A stretch of 64,000 bases of DNA, from the NCBI RefSeq assembly GCF_000243095.1, contig NZ_AHJE01000016.1, forward strand, positions 174,363 through 238,362. Direction: 5' to 3'. The notes below the pieces were generated by a model that did no database searches, was not told where the DNA came from, and worked only from the letters and a program-made list of their open reading frames with translations. The position numbers and the translations under genes were made by a program. This DNA comes from Cupriavidus basilensis OR16 (lineage in GTDB: Bacteria > Pseudomonadota > Gammaproteobacteria > Burkholderiales > Burkholderiaceae). Position 1 is the stretch's first letter. Each line of letters begins with the position of its first letter. Positions 11,078 through 19,394 of this stretch are shown in pieces.

Positions 11078-11413
11078 GGCGAACTCCCTGGTGATGGATG
11101 AGAAACCGCATTTTCACCCGGATGCCGCGGCAAAGCTTGAACAGAAGGGCCACTCAATCCCCTGGCGCGCGCGACTGGCGCAGCAGGGCCAGCTGGCAAG
11201 GCGCTGGTCCGCACGCACTGGAAATGCGGCCGGAGCTCAGGCCGGGGCTGGGTTTCGCCGTAGCGCCCGACGGTGCCGGCGAGCGCGGGAGCGTCCAGCG
11301 CATTCCGCGAATCTGGCTGTTGCATTACTCTGTAGGTAGGTTCCCGAAGACGTTTTCGACGCTCGGGCATCGCGCCGGGATTGGCATCGCCCGATCCGCC
11401 CAAGGAGAAACGC

Positions 11414-12175
11414 ATGAAAATTGGTTTGGTTTCGGACCTGCACCTTTCGGTCTATCCGATGGACTTTCCGACTCCCGATGTCGACGTGATGATACTGGCC
11501 GGCGACATCTGGCGCCCGCGGGAAGCCATGGCATGGGCCGCGGGCGCCAGCCTGCCAACCCTGTACGTGGCAGGCAACCACGAGTTCTACGGCAGCGACC
11601 TGGCCACCACCATGGACGCCCTGCGCGCCGGCGCGGCCGGCACGCGGGTGCAAGTGCTGGAGCGCTCGGAATGGCATTACCGCGGCGTGCGCTTCCTCGG
11701 TTGCACGCTGTGGTCCGACTACCGCTTGTTCTCCTCCCCGCAGCAGCGCGAAGACGGCCTGCGAGATGCCCAGTTGCTGATGCGCGACTTCTCCCGCATC
11801 CGCGTTGCACCGGATTTCGAGGAGCGCTTCACGCCCGCCACGTCGCAGGCGCTGTTCGCGGATTCGGTAGCCTGGCTGGCCGAGCGGTTCCACGCGCCCC
11901 ACGACGGCCAGACCGTCGTCATCACGCACTTCGCGCCGTCACCGCTGAGCATCAGCCCCAAGTTCGCCGGCTCGCACCTGAACGCCAGCTTCGTCTCCGA
12001 CCTGCGCCAGGAAATCTCGGCATGGCAGCCCGCCCTCTGGGTGCATGGCCACACCCATGACAGCTTCGACTATCAACTGGGCGCCACCCGCGTGGTGTGC
12101 AACCCGCGCGGCTACGCACGTGAAGGCAAGCTCGAAAACCCGCGCTTCAACCCTAACCTTGTCATCGAACTGTAA
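11414..12175 (+). CDS. Calcineurin-like metallophosphoesterase
   Basis: A 253-residue phosphoesterase with the complete dinuclear metal motif set: Asp8 and His10 in SDLHLS, Gly-Asp31 in ILAGDIW, GNHE at 54-57, then VVITHFAPS and the final HGHTHDSFD. Such enzymes hydrolyse phosphomono- or diesters with Mn, Fe or Zn; the substrate here is unknown. The start at 11414 follows AAGGAGAAACGC, a strong ribosome binding site, and excludes an unrelated upstream extension of the open frame. It ends with RVVCNPRGYAREGKLENPRFNP, the usual C-terminal block of this subgroup. Confidence 0.92.
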   Translation: MKIGLVSDLHLSVYPMDFPTPDVDVMILAGDIWRPREAMAWAAGASLPTLYVAGNHEFYGSDLATTMDALRAGAAGTRVQVLERSEWHYRGVRFLGCTLWSDYRLFSSPQQREDGLRDAQLLMRDFSRIRVAPDFEERFTPATSQALFADSVAWLAERFHAPHDGQTVVITHFAPSPLSISPKFAGSHLNASFVSDLRQEISAWQPALWVHGHTHDSFDYQLGATRVVCNPRGYAREGKLENPRFNPNLVIEL

Positions 12176-12455
12176 TACCACGCCGGCCGGGGCCGCACCG
12201 AAGTTCGTGGCGCGAACACCGGCGTGATGCGCACCGGACAAGCTACCTGGGATTTTCCCTTGGTTTGAGATGCCCAACGCACTGTCAGACCTTTCGGCCC
12301 GCAGGGGCACTACGCCACGGCGGAAGTTGTCTGCTAATGTCTGCTCCGCAGGAAATCAAGGCAGGCGACGCCCGCCGCATCTCCTGCGCCGCCCGGGCCG
12401 GTCAAGCACCGGCCCCCTGGTCTGGCGGCAAGCTCGAAAGACAGGAGACAAAACA

Positions 12456-13031
12456 ATGCAGCCTAAGGCTCTCGAACCGACGGAATCCGTAGTTCTTGCC
12501 TTGCTGGACAGCGTACGCGAATGGCAGCGCGTACTCGACCAGACGCTTTCCGACGCTGGTCTCGACTACCCGAAATGGATCTTGCTGCGCGCTATCCGCC
12601 AGCAGGAATTCGTTCGCCATGAGCCCTACCTGGGTCCGATGCTGATTTCCGCGACGCAGTCGGAGAGCCTGCTGGACACCTTGCACGCCGGCGACTGGAT
12701 CGCATACGATCCTGCCGGCCAGCCATTCATTCCGGTCGAAGCCGAACCTCGGGTAGACCGTGTCTGGAAAGGGTTGAAGGCACTCCACTCCGTCTCGGTG
12801 GCCCCCTTCAGCGCTGAGGAACGCAGCGCGCTTACCGCCTCGCTCAGGCGCATGAAGGACACGTTGCGCGACCACAGCTTGCGGCTCGGGCGCCAGGCGG
12901 AACGCCGGGTCGAACCGACGCACGAAGGCGCCACCGCAAGCTCGCCCTCTCTCGCTTCCCCCCACCAAACAACGGCGACGCTTCGATGCGCTCAAGCATG
13001 CCGCGTGCCGCGCGGGTCGGTGGCCGGTTAG
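12456..13031 (+). CDS. Possible MarR-like winged-helix regulator with an aberrant 3' end
   Basis: Start 12456 follows CAGGAGACAAAACA. The first 140 or so residues form a helical protein with a layout reminiscent of MarR regulators: an N-terminal dimer helix (ESVVLALLDSVREWQRVL), a central helix-rich region (YPKWILLRAI), a wing-like LLDTLHAGDWIAYDPAGQP and a terminal long helix (LTASLRRMKDTLRDHS). No diagnostic signature was found, so the assignment is tentative. After about residue 150 the frame becomes low-complexity and overlaps the antisense LysR remnant, suggesting the original stop was lost at a junction near 12.9 kb. Confidence 0.5.
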   Translation: MQPKALEPTESVVLALLDSVREWQRVLDQTLSDAGLDYPKWILLRAIRQQEFVRHEPYLGPMLISATQSESLLDTLHAGDWIAYDPAGQPFIPVEAEPRVDRVWKGLKALHSVSVAPFSAEERSALTASLRRMKDTLRDHSLRLGRQAERRVEPTHEGATASSPSLASPHQTTATLRCAQACRVPRGSVAG

Positions 13032-13252
13032 CCCTGACGATCAGGCGCGGCTGCGCAGCCTCGAAGATGGGGTTGGTGGTGCGCAGCGCCACCAACTCGC
13101 CCCTGGCGACTTCCTTCACCACGGAGTTCGAGGAGGTGAAGGTCAGGCCAAGGCGACACTCGACATAGCGCTTGAGCGTGAGGATGGAATTGGCGACGAA
13201 GCTGGGCGTGAGAACGATGTTCTCGGAGAGCTCGGCCATCTGGATCGGCTCT
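12940..13252 (-). pseudogene. LysR-family regulator remnant (effector-binding domain)
   Basis: A minus-strand frame contains the C-terminal portion of a LysR regulator: EPIQMAELSENIVLTPSF, LTLKRYVECRLGLTFTSS, EVARGELVALRT and ARGMLERIEASPLF. The HTH and first lobe are missing. The homology ends at about 13250, exactly where an IS6-like transposase remnant begins, so insertion of the element cut the gene. Downstream of ASPLF the reading frame becomes low complexity and overlaps the MarR-like gene. Boundaries are approximate. Confidence 0.72.
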
Positions 13253-13480
13253 GTCACGTTGACGTAGCTGACGTAGCGGTCGCGTAAGCTGACGCGATGA
13301 CGAGAACGAAATCGCTCTATCACGGCCACCAGTTCCCGGCGGCGGTCATTAGCCAAGCGGTGCGCTGATATTTTCGCTTCAACCTGAGCCTGCGCGACAT
13401 CGAGGAACTGCTGTTTGAGCGCGCCGTGGTCGTGACCTACGAGACCATTCGCCACTGGTGTCACAAGTTTGGCGCCGGCT
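13247..13480 (+). mobile_element. IS6-family insertion sequence remnant (transposase N-terminus)
   Basis: From 13297 the frame reads MTRTKSLYHGHQFPAAVISQ, a stop, then YFRFNLSLRDIEELLFERA and TYETIRHWCHKFGAG. This is the N-terminus of IS6/IS26-type DDE transposases, whose usual AVRWYFRF has become AVR-TGA-YFRF at 13366-13368. Homology stops near 13480, so the catalytic DDE region is gone. The left end probably lies near 13247, where GGCTCTGTCACGTTGACG could be a terminal repeat. It interrupts the LysR remnant and is certainly inactive. Confidence 0.8.
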
Positions 13481-13500
13481 ATGAAAGCACGGTACCCACC

Positions 13501-13565
13501 GAAATCGCAGACAGTGCCTGCGATTTCCGAACGCTGGGCAATTTCGCAGACGCTGTCAGCGAAAT
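13501..13565. repeat. Two adjacent inverted repeats
   Basis: GAAATCGCAG (13501-13510) pairs perfectly with CTGCGATTTC (13518-13527) over a 7-base spacer. ATTTCGC (13541-13547) pairs with GCGAAAT (13559-13565). The two units are related in sequence (both contain a TTTCGC or GCGAAA-like core). They could be fragments of a mobile element end or a recombination site. Confidence 0.6.
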
Positions 13566-13829
13566 CCGCTCAGGGGGCCACGCCAGGTAAAAGGAACGCA
13601 TCTGCTCCAAGTTGCGCTCGGAAAATCCTCGCCCGAATCGGGTGGACAAGTCGGCAGACAGCCGCTCGAAGTACCTTTCCCGCTATCGCCTCCACGGCAC
13701 CTGGGACCGCCTTCCGCGGCCCCTCCCTCCTCGGCCCCTCCTGGCCGCGCCATTGCCCGCTTTGCACGCCATTCATCCGTCAAGAAAACCCCCACAGCGC
13801 GAGAGCGTCACTTCGCGGCACTTGAGAAT

Positions 13830-13848
13830 TTAAATACTAATCATTATC
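13830..13848. promoter_or_regulatory. Fur-box-like operator upstream of the iron operon
   Basis: TTAAATACTAATCATTATC matches 14 of 19 positions of the Fur consensus GATAATGATAATCATTATC, with the whole right half ATCATTATC exact. It lies in a short AT-rich island about 30 bp upstream of the first gene of the iron-uptake operon, so iron repression of that operon is the natural inference. Confidence 0.7.
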
Positions 13849-13878
13849 ATTTGCTTTTAGGAATTTTCGGAACCTGTC

Positions 13879-14178
13879 ATGCAAGTGCTCGCCGCGCTGC
13901 TGGGACTGGGCGGCGCGGGGTGCCTCTATCTCGCGTCACCCAACCAGCGCCTACTGCCATCCGTTGCAACCACACAAGCGCCCGGCCGCGGCACGCGTCT
14001 GTGCTGTGCTGCGACGCTTGCTGTCGCCATCTCCGGGTGGGCCTGGAGCACGACGCAAGGCTGGCCCTCGGCCATCGCGGCCACGCTTGCCACCGTTGGC
14101 ACCGGTCTGTCGCTGTGGCCATTCATGGGTGCGTGGCTCGATGCCCGACGCCAGCGCCGCGCGAAGGCCTCCCGATGA
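13879..14178 (+). CDS. Small membrane protein of iron-uptake operon (DUF3325-like)
   Basis: A 99-residue protein with three predicted membrane segments: LAALLGLGGAGCLYLAS near residues 4-20, LCCAATLAVAISGWAW near 41-56 and AATLATVGTGLSLWPFMG near 67-84, followed by a basic tail RRQRRAKASR. Small DUF3325-type proteins of this layout are commonly encoded beside PepSY proteins and siderophore receptors. It is the first gene after the Fur-box-like site and overlaps the next gene by ATGA. Biochemical role is unknown; assistance in ferric-siderophore reduction or transport is inference. Confidence 0.7.
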   Translation: MQVLAALLGLGGAGCLYLASPNQRLLPSVATTQAPGRGTRLCCAATLAVAISGWAWSTTQGWPSAIAATLATVGTGLSLWPFMGAWLDARRQRRAKASR

Positions 14179-14486
14179 GGGCGGCCACATCGCGCGTGCC
14201 GCGAAAACCTCAGTCGGGCATGGGCACCAAATGGCTGGCCGGCTCGCTGCTCGGCTTTCCGCTGGCCGTGGCGCTGTGCGCGCTGGCCGTGATAGGGCTG
14301 CCAGGCGGCTGGCAGAGCGGCGCCGTCGGCGCGTTGCTTGCCTGCTTGCCACTGTGGGTAGCGATCATCAGCGCCGCGCTGCTCTTTCGCAGCAGCCGCG
14401 CGGCCTGGTTCTGGCTGGCCGTCGCCAACGTAGCGGCATACGCAGCGCTCTGGGCCTGGCGCCTGCTGGCGGCGGGCACGGCATGA
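14175..14486 (+). CDS. Small membrane protein of iron-uptake operon (DUF3649-like)
   Basis: A 103-residue protein with three hydrophobic segments (LAGSLLGFPLAVALCALAVI, VGALLACLPLWVAIISAALL and AWFWLAVANVAAYAALWAW). Start 14175 overlaps the stop of the preceding gene in ATGA, indicating translational coupling; a second Met at 14220 is possible. It belongs to the small iron-uptake-associated proteins (DUF3649-like) that accompany PepSY reductase-like proteins and TonB-dependent receptors. No catalytic residues are evident. Confidence 0.7.
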   Translation: MRAATSRVPRKPQSGMGTKWLAGSLLGFPLAVALCALAVIGLPGGWQSGAVGALLACLPLWVAIISAALLFRSSRAAWFWLAVANVAAYAALWAWRLLAAGTA

Positions 14487-14508
14487 AACGGCACACCGGG
14501 AACTACGC

Positions 14509-16122
14509 ATGAAAGCCGCCATGCTGCGCCTTTACCGGACGCTTCACACCTGGGTCGGCCTGATGGCTGGCTGAGCCTTGTTCATCGCCTTCTTCGCGGG
14601 CGCCATCACGGTTTTCCACGAGGAACTGCACACCTGGCAGTCGCCGCACCGCTCAGTAGCCGACCGGCCCCTCTCGCAGGAAGCCGATCCCGCCGCGCTG
14701 GACCGCTTCATGACCGCGCTGGTTACGGCCCACCCCAAAAGCGCCGACAGCGCCTACGTGACGCTGCCGACCGTGCATGAGCCCGAATTCACAGCGTACT
14801 GGCAGGACAAGGACGGCACGTGGATGACCAGCAGTTCCACCAAGCTCGGAGCCGGCCGGAATTCGCCGGAGGACACCGCGCTCGACGCCATCCAGGGCGA
14901 ACTGGCCGCGTTCCTCAACAGCCTGCACTACTCACTGGGGGTGCCGGTGGCCGGCAACTACTTCATGGGCGTCATCTCCGTGCTCTACGGCCTGGCGCTG
15001 GTGTCCGGCGTGCTGCTGCACTTGCCGCGCCTGAAGGCGGACCTGTTCGCGGTGCGGCACGGCCGCAACCTCAAGCGGTTCTGGATGGACGCCCACAACG
15101 TGGTGGGCCTGTTCAGCCTGCCGTTCCACCTGGTCTTCGCCATCACCGGCGCGTTGCTGTGCCTGGCGATGGTACTGGTCATGGTATTCAACGTGCTCGC
15201 GTTTGATGGCAAGCTGTTCGAGGCGCTGCCGCGCCTGACCACCGCCTCGCCGGAACTGAAGGCCGCGGGCCAGCCGGCGCAGATGCTGCCGGCGGCCACG
15301 CTGATGTCGGCGGCACGCGCGAGCGCTGGCGAGCGTTTCACCCCCCTGTCAATCCGCTACCAGCACTACGGCGACGCCAACGCACTGGTCGAGATCCGCG
15401 GCGACACCACGCGCGCGCTCGGCAACTACGGCTCGGTCTCGGTCCATGCCGCCGCCGCCCGGGCCGACAGCGGCAACGTGCTGGCCGACCAGACTCCGCA
15501 GGGGCGCGACGCCAACCACGCCATCTACAGCGCGATTTACGCGCTACATTTCGGCACCTATGGCGACCTGGCGGTGCGCCTGGTCTACCTGCTGGCCGGC
15601 CTGGCCGGCGCATTCCTGTTCTATTCCGGCAACGTGCTGTGGATCGAGTCGCGCCGCAAGACGCACCAGCAAGCGCAGCCGCGCGTGCACCGGCTGCTGG
15701 CGCAGGCAACCGTGGGCGTGTGCATAGGCTGCTGCATCGGCGTGGCCGCTGCGTTCTGCGGCGCGCTGATCTGGCCTGAGCACACAGCTGGCTGGCACTA
15801 CTTCCCGGCGTTCTTCGCCGCCGTGGCATGGGCGCTACTGCGCCCGCCCGCGCGCGCCGCCACCGAGTTGCTGACGGTCGCCGCCATCGGCGCGCTGCTG
15901 GTGCCGGTGGTCAATGCGGCGGTCACGGGTGACTACCTGTGGACCGCAGCTCTGGCGGGCCACTGGGCCGTGGCCAGCTTCGATTTCGGTGCGCTGACGC
16001 TGGCCTGCGGCTTTGCGGCGCTGGCCCTGGTCACGTGCCGCCGGGCCCGCAATGGGCCGCGGCACTCGGTGTGGGCGCTGCCGGCACGCGGCGATCCCGC
16101 GCCCAACAAGGTACCGGCCTGA
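14509..16122 (+). pseudogene. PepSY-domain iron-reductase-like membrane protein with internal TGA
   Basis: The frame from ATG 14509 gives KAAMLRLYRTLHTWVGLMAG, then TGA at 14572-14574, then ALFIAFFAGAITVFHEEL and about 505 further intact codons. Family members read GLMAGWALFIAFFAG, so a Trp codon TGG has become TGA. The rest has four or more membrane helices, PepSY-type periplasmic domains and the conserved His pairs (LHTW, HNVVGLFSLPFHLVF, HFGTYGDL) typical of PepSY-associated/FoxB-like membrane proteins thought to reduce ferric siderophores. A TTG restart at 14578 would lose half of the first helix. It is called a pseudogene only because of that one codon; the remainder looks under selection. 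Confidence 0.8.
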
Positions 16123-16236
16123 GTGGCCGAACCATCCTGAGCGCGGCTCCGGCCGCGTTCCCAAGCGATTCGTCGCACCCCTCGGGGCCTGCTGCCGCGC
16201 CGGTCCTACCTTAACGTTTCCCAGGAATCTTCTCCC

Positions 16237-18411
16237 ATGTCCTCCCTCCGCCCTTCGCAATGGCGCGCCGCTGCACGCGCGCCTGCACTTCGTCTCTCGC
16301 CGATTGCGAGCGCCGTACTGGGCCTGACATTGGCCTTGGCCGCGCTACCGGCACTGGCCCAAGCCCAGGCCAGCGCGAGCGCTGACACTACACTGCCGAC
16401 CGCCACCGTCACCGCGACGCGCAGCACGGAGCCGCCCAAGGTGGAACGCGTGAGCGGCGGGGCGCTGGGCGACCGCAAGCCGGTCGACACGCCGTTCTCG
16501 GTAGTCGGGGTCACCAGCGAGGAGCTCCAGGACCGCATGGCGCTGACCGCCAACGATGTCTTCAAGTACGACCCGTCGGTATCCATCCTTGGCGACAACA
16601 CGCGCACCGAGAACTCGTACTTCGCCGTGCGCGGCATGCGCGTCGACCAGCTCAACGGCACCAAGGTCGATGGCCAGAACTTCGTCAACTGGGACACCGA
16701 CATCCCGCTCGAGCCGTTCGAACAGGTGGAACTGCTGAAGGGACTTTCCGGATTCATGTACGGCTTCGGTTCGCCGGGCGGCATCATCAACTACGTGGTC
16801 AAGCGTCCAACCGACACCCCCTATCGCCAGTTCACGTTCGGCTACCAGGCCAACAACATCTGGAGCGAGAAGCTGGATCTTGGCGGGCGCTTCGGCGTGG
16901 ATGACCGGTTCGGCTACCGCATCAACGCGGTCAACGAGGATGGCAATTCGGTCGACCCGAACGTCCACGTGCGGCGCCAGGTGTTCTCGCTGGCCACGGA
17001 CTTTCGCATCACACCGGACCTGACGTGGTCGGCCGACGTCATGCACTGGAAGCGCAAGACCAGCGGCGCGATCTTCGGCATGTCGTTTGCCTCCGACGTG
17101 TCCGTGCCAAGCGCCAGCAAAGTGGCGCGCAACCTGGCCCAGCCGTTCTCGACCCACGAAACCGACATGACGACGGTCGGCACCGGCCTCGACTACCGCA
17201 TCAACGACGCCTGGAAGGCCAGCTTCAAATACCGTTTCGTGCGTCAGAACCGCCTGAACGCGGACAGCTTCCTGTTTGTCGAGGACGCGGCGGGCAACTT
17301 CTCCGACACGCAATACAAGTGGAAGACGGCCTACTACTACCAGGCCTACGATGCCATGGTGCAAGGCAAGTTCGACACCGGCGGCATCAAGCATGAAGTG
17401 GTGGCCGGCGTCGGCTACCAGACGCAGGTGCGCGAACTGGACTCCGGCATCGGCGGCAACGGGATCTACCTGGGCCAGAACAATCTGTACAACCCCGTGC
17501 TGCTGCCCGAGCAGCCGGGCGTAGGCACTGGCTACATGCCCTACCGCGACTACAAGATCACGCAGAAGTCGCTCTACCTGAGCGACACCATCCAGTTCAC
17601 CCAGCGCTTCTCGGTCCTGGCCGGCCTGCGCTACACGGACTTCGACCAGAGCAACTATGATCCCTCGGCACAGACCACGTCGCGGTACAAGGCCAGCCCG
17701 GTCTCGCCAACCGTGGCGCTGATGTACAAGACGGATGACTTCTCTACCGTGTACTTCAGCTATGTGCAGGCGCTCGAGCAAGGCGGTTCGGCGAGCATCA
17801 CCAACGCCAACTACCCGCAGGTCTACGGCCCGCTCAAGAGCAAGCAGTACGAACTGGGCTTCAAGACCGATCGCAGCGGCTGGGGCGCCAACGTGGCCCT
17901 GTTCCGCGTGGACCGCGGCTACGAGTACACGAACACGTCGAACGTGTTCGTGCAGGACGGCACGCAGCGCTTCACCGGTCTCGACACCAGCGGCTGGGTG
18001 CGCTTCGCGCGCGATTTCCGCTTGCTGGGCGGCGTGATGTGGCTCAACGCCAAGGCGACCGGCGTCGACGATCCGGCCATCAACGGCAATCGCGTGTTCG
18101 CCACGCCGCAGTACATCGCCACTGCACGCATCGAGTACGACAGCCCGTTCCTGCGCGGCCTGACGCTGTCTGCGGGCGCCAAGATCACCGGCGACATGTA
18201 CGTGAACTCGGCCAACACGCAGAAGGTGCCTTCGTACACCACGATGGACCTCGGCGCCCGCTACCTGACGAAGGTTGCCGGCAAGGCCGTCACGCTGCGC
18301 GCCGCCGTCACCAACCTGACGGACAAGCGCTTCTGGACGACCACTTACGACGGCTTTGTGTTGCCAGGCGCATCGCGCACGTTCCTGGCCAACGCGAGCG
18401 TGCAGTTCTGA
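16237..18411 (+). CDS. TonB-dependent siderophore receptor
   Basis: A 724-residue outer-membrane receptor that imports ferric siderophores using TonB energy. The first 47 or so residues are an extended signal peptide ending ALAQAQA. The TATVTATRS region is the likely TonB box. The plug domain (about 75-190) contains TPFSVVGVTSEELQDR, ENSYFAVRGM, VELLKGLSGFMYG and GSPGGIINYVVKRPT, all diagnostic. A 22-strand barrel follows and ends in Phe (ANASVQF). CAGGAAT precedes the start. As the last gene of the Fur-box-linked operon it works with the PepSY protein. The length is normal for FhuE/FpvA-like receptors; the ligand is unknown. Confidence 0.95.
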   Translation: MSSLRPSQWRAAARAPALRLSPIASAVLGLTLALAALPALAQAQASASADTTLPTATVTATRSTEPPKVERVSGGALGDRKPVDTPFSVVGVTSEELQDRMALTANDVFKYDPSVSILGDNTRTENSYFAVRGMRVDQLNGTKVDGQNFVNWDTDIPLEPFEQVELLKGLSGFMYGFGSPGGIINYVVKRPTDTPYRQFTFGYQANNIWSEKLDLGGRFGVDDRFGYRINAVNEDGNSVDPNVHVRRQVFSLATDFRITPDLTWSADVMHWKRKTSGAIFGMSFASDVSVPSASKVARNLAQPFSTHETDMTTVGTGLDYRINDAWKASFKYRFVRQNRLNADSFLFVEDAAGNFSDTQYKWKTAYYYQAYDAMVQGKFDTGGIKHEVVAGVGYQTQVRELDSGIGGNGIYLGQNNLYNPVLLPEQPGVGTGYMPYRDYKITQKSLYLSDTIQFTQRFSVLAGLRYTDFDQSNYDPSAQTTSRYKASPVSPTVALMYKTDDFSTVYFSYVQALEQGGSASITNANYPQVYGPLKSKQYELGFKTDRSGWGANVALFRVDRGYEYTNTSNVFVQDGTQRFTGLDTSGWVRFARDFRLLGGVMWLNAKATGVDDPAINGNRVFATPQYIATARIEYDSPFLRGLTLSAGAKITGDMYVNSANTQKVPSYTTMDLGARYLTKVAGKAVTLRAAVTNLTDKRFWTTTYDGFVLPGASRTFLANASVQF

Positions 18412-18427
18412 TCTTGCATCGTTTCCT

Positions 18428-18533
18428 CCCATGAAGAACGACGCATCGAAGATCTTCTGGCCAAAGGCTGCTCGCGCTTGCTCCGGCTCGCTCAGCCATT
18501 CGCTGTAAAGCGTGTACAAGACCGATTCGGTGC
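18428..18533 (-). pseudogene. Unidentified coding fragment
   Basis: The minus strand reads ALNYSTESVLYTLYSEWL followed by SEPEQARAAFGQKIFDASFF. The composition looks protein-like rather than antisense-like, but no start or family was recognised and the frame then runs antisense through the receptor gene. It may be the surviving end of a deleted gene. Confidence 0.25.
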
Positions 18534-18610
18534 TGTAGTTGAGCGCACCGGATTTGCGCTCCCTGCCCTATCGGCACATTCGCCGGCCCAAATGGCCGAT
18601 CGATGCCTGA

Positions 18611-18656
18611 ACAAAAAAAGGCGGCGGACGCGCCCAGACGCGCGCCCGCCGCCTTC
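18611..18656 (-). terminator. Rho-independent terminator for the HiPIP gene
   Basis: On the minus strand a strong GC stem (AAGGCGGCGGGCGCG pairing with CGCGTCCGCCGCC, small bulge) is followed by a run of seven T (AAAAAAA on the plus strand at about 18605-18611). It lies about 60 bp after the HiPIP stop, in the correct orientation. Confidence 0.8.
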
Positions 18657-18679
18657 ACGGCATCAAGCCTCCATCAAGC

Positions 18680-18730
18680 CATCTTCAGACCTTCTTCAGA
18701 CCTTCTTCAGACCTTCTTCAAGCCTTCTTC
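18680..18730. repeat. Tandem 11-bp repeat at the end of the HiPIP gene
   Basis: The unit CTTCTTCAGAC is repeated three times with two further degenerate copies, running from the 3' untranslated region into the last codons of the HiPIP gene. On the minus strand it reads GAAG-rich. The tract looks like slippage duplication of the gene's terminal codons. Confidence 0.8.
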
Positions 18731-19038
18731 ACCCACGCGCTGCACCAGCCCTTGGTCGCGACCTGCTTGCCGGCAAACAGCGGGCAGCCGCCGCTTGCGT
18801 CCGCCGCCTTACCCTGGAAGAGCTGGCAGTTGCCGCAATGCTGGCTGGCGTCATGCTTCGGGTACTTGGCCTTGTCCACCTTCGACGAATCCGCCTTGTA
18901 GCCAAGGCCGACCGCCTGCGGGTCCTTTTCATCCACCATCGGGCCGCTGCCCTGCGCCCGGGCCGGCAGGGAAACGCCCAGCGCGCCGGCCGCCGCGATG
19001 ATCGGAATGCCTTTCAAAAAATGACGACGAGTTGACAT
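18718..19038 (-). CDS. High-potential iron-sulfur protein (HiPIP)
   Basis: A 106-residue periplasmic [4Fe-4S] electron carrier. The N-terminus has a twin-arginine signal (STRRHFLKG) and a hydrophobic stretch ending PARAQG. The four cluster cysteines are visible in HCGNCQLFQG, GGCPLFAG and KGWCSAW, spaced C-x2-C-x(n)-C-x(n)-C as in HiPIPs. Start 19038 is chosen over an upstream extension because AAAGGAATAAAG precedes it and the Tat signal begins there. HiPIPs pass electrons between cytochrome bc1 and terminal acceptors. It is monocistronic with its own terminator. Confidence 0.93.
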   Translation of the reverse strand: MSTRRHFLKGIPIIAAAGALGVSLPARAQGSGPMVDEKDPQAVGLGYKADSSKVDKAKYPKHDASQHCGNCQLFQGKAADASGGCPLFAGKQVATKGWCSAWVKKA

Positions 19039-19394
19039 CTTTATTCCTTTTTTCTGTGGGGGACAAACCGGACAGGGCCGCGCCTCGTGCAACCACGCAA
19101 GCCACCGTCCGTCAAGCATCGGCGCGCCCAGGACGGCGGGCGCCGGATACCAGCCCGGACGCAGGCCGCGCCCCGGCAAGAAACCAGGTGCCAGACACGC
19201 CGATTCAAAGTGCGCGCGGCCGGCACCCGGAACCGCCGTCATGGCCGGCTCCAGGCTGGTATCCCGATTGAGTTTAGACGACGGCGATTACGTTGACGTT
19301 GCGCGTAGTCATGGACGCGATGGATCGATGACTACGCGCACCCGCGAACCGGCGGCCCACTCGCGGGGGACTGGATCAGGCTGGCCAGAACGTT
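19039..19394. other. Intergenic stretch with a perfect inverted repeat
   Basis: No gene recognised. It holds the promoter region of the HiPIP gene and, at 19300-19340, a perfect 13-bp inverted repeat downstream of the RcnB-like gene. Confidence 0.5.
19300..19340. repeat. Perfect 13-bp inverted repeat
   Basis: TGCGCGTAGTCAT (19300-19312) pairs exactly with ATGACTACGCGCA (19328-19340) across a 15-base loop that contains GGATCGAT. It lies 55 bp past the stop of the minus-strand RcnB-like gene. It has no T-run, so a factor-independent terminator is uncertain; an operator or transcript-stabilising hairpin is possible. Confidence 0.7.

Larger units (their letters stand above)
13481..13878. other. 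Gene-free stretch after the IS remnant
   Basis: No gene was recognised. It holds two perfect inverted repeats at 13501-13565 and, at its right end, the AT-rich Fur-box-like promoter of the iron operon. The open frames here are low-complexity Pro/Arg readings. Confidence 0.5.
18412..18717. other. Stretch between receptor and HiPIP gene
   Basis: Contains, on the minus strand, a possible protein fragment at 18428-18533, a terminator hairpin at 18611-18656 and part of an 11-bp tandem repeat array. No complete gene was recognised. Confidence 0.5.

Noticed and set aside
13556..13833. Small frames on both strands after the IS remnant
   Set aside because: Low-complexity Gly/Arg/Pro composition and no start signals.
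16345..18519. A 724-codon open frame on the minus strand
   Set aside because: It lies wholly antisense to the TonB-dependent receptor, has no family features and reflects high-GC codon bias.
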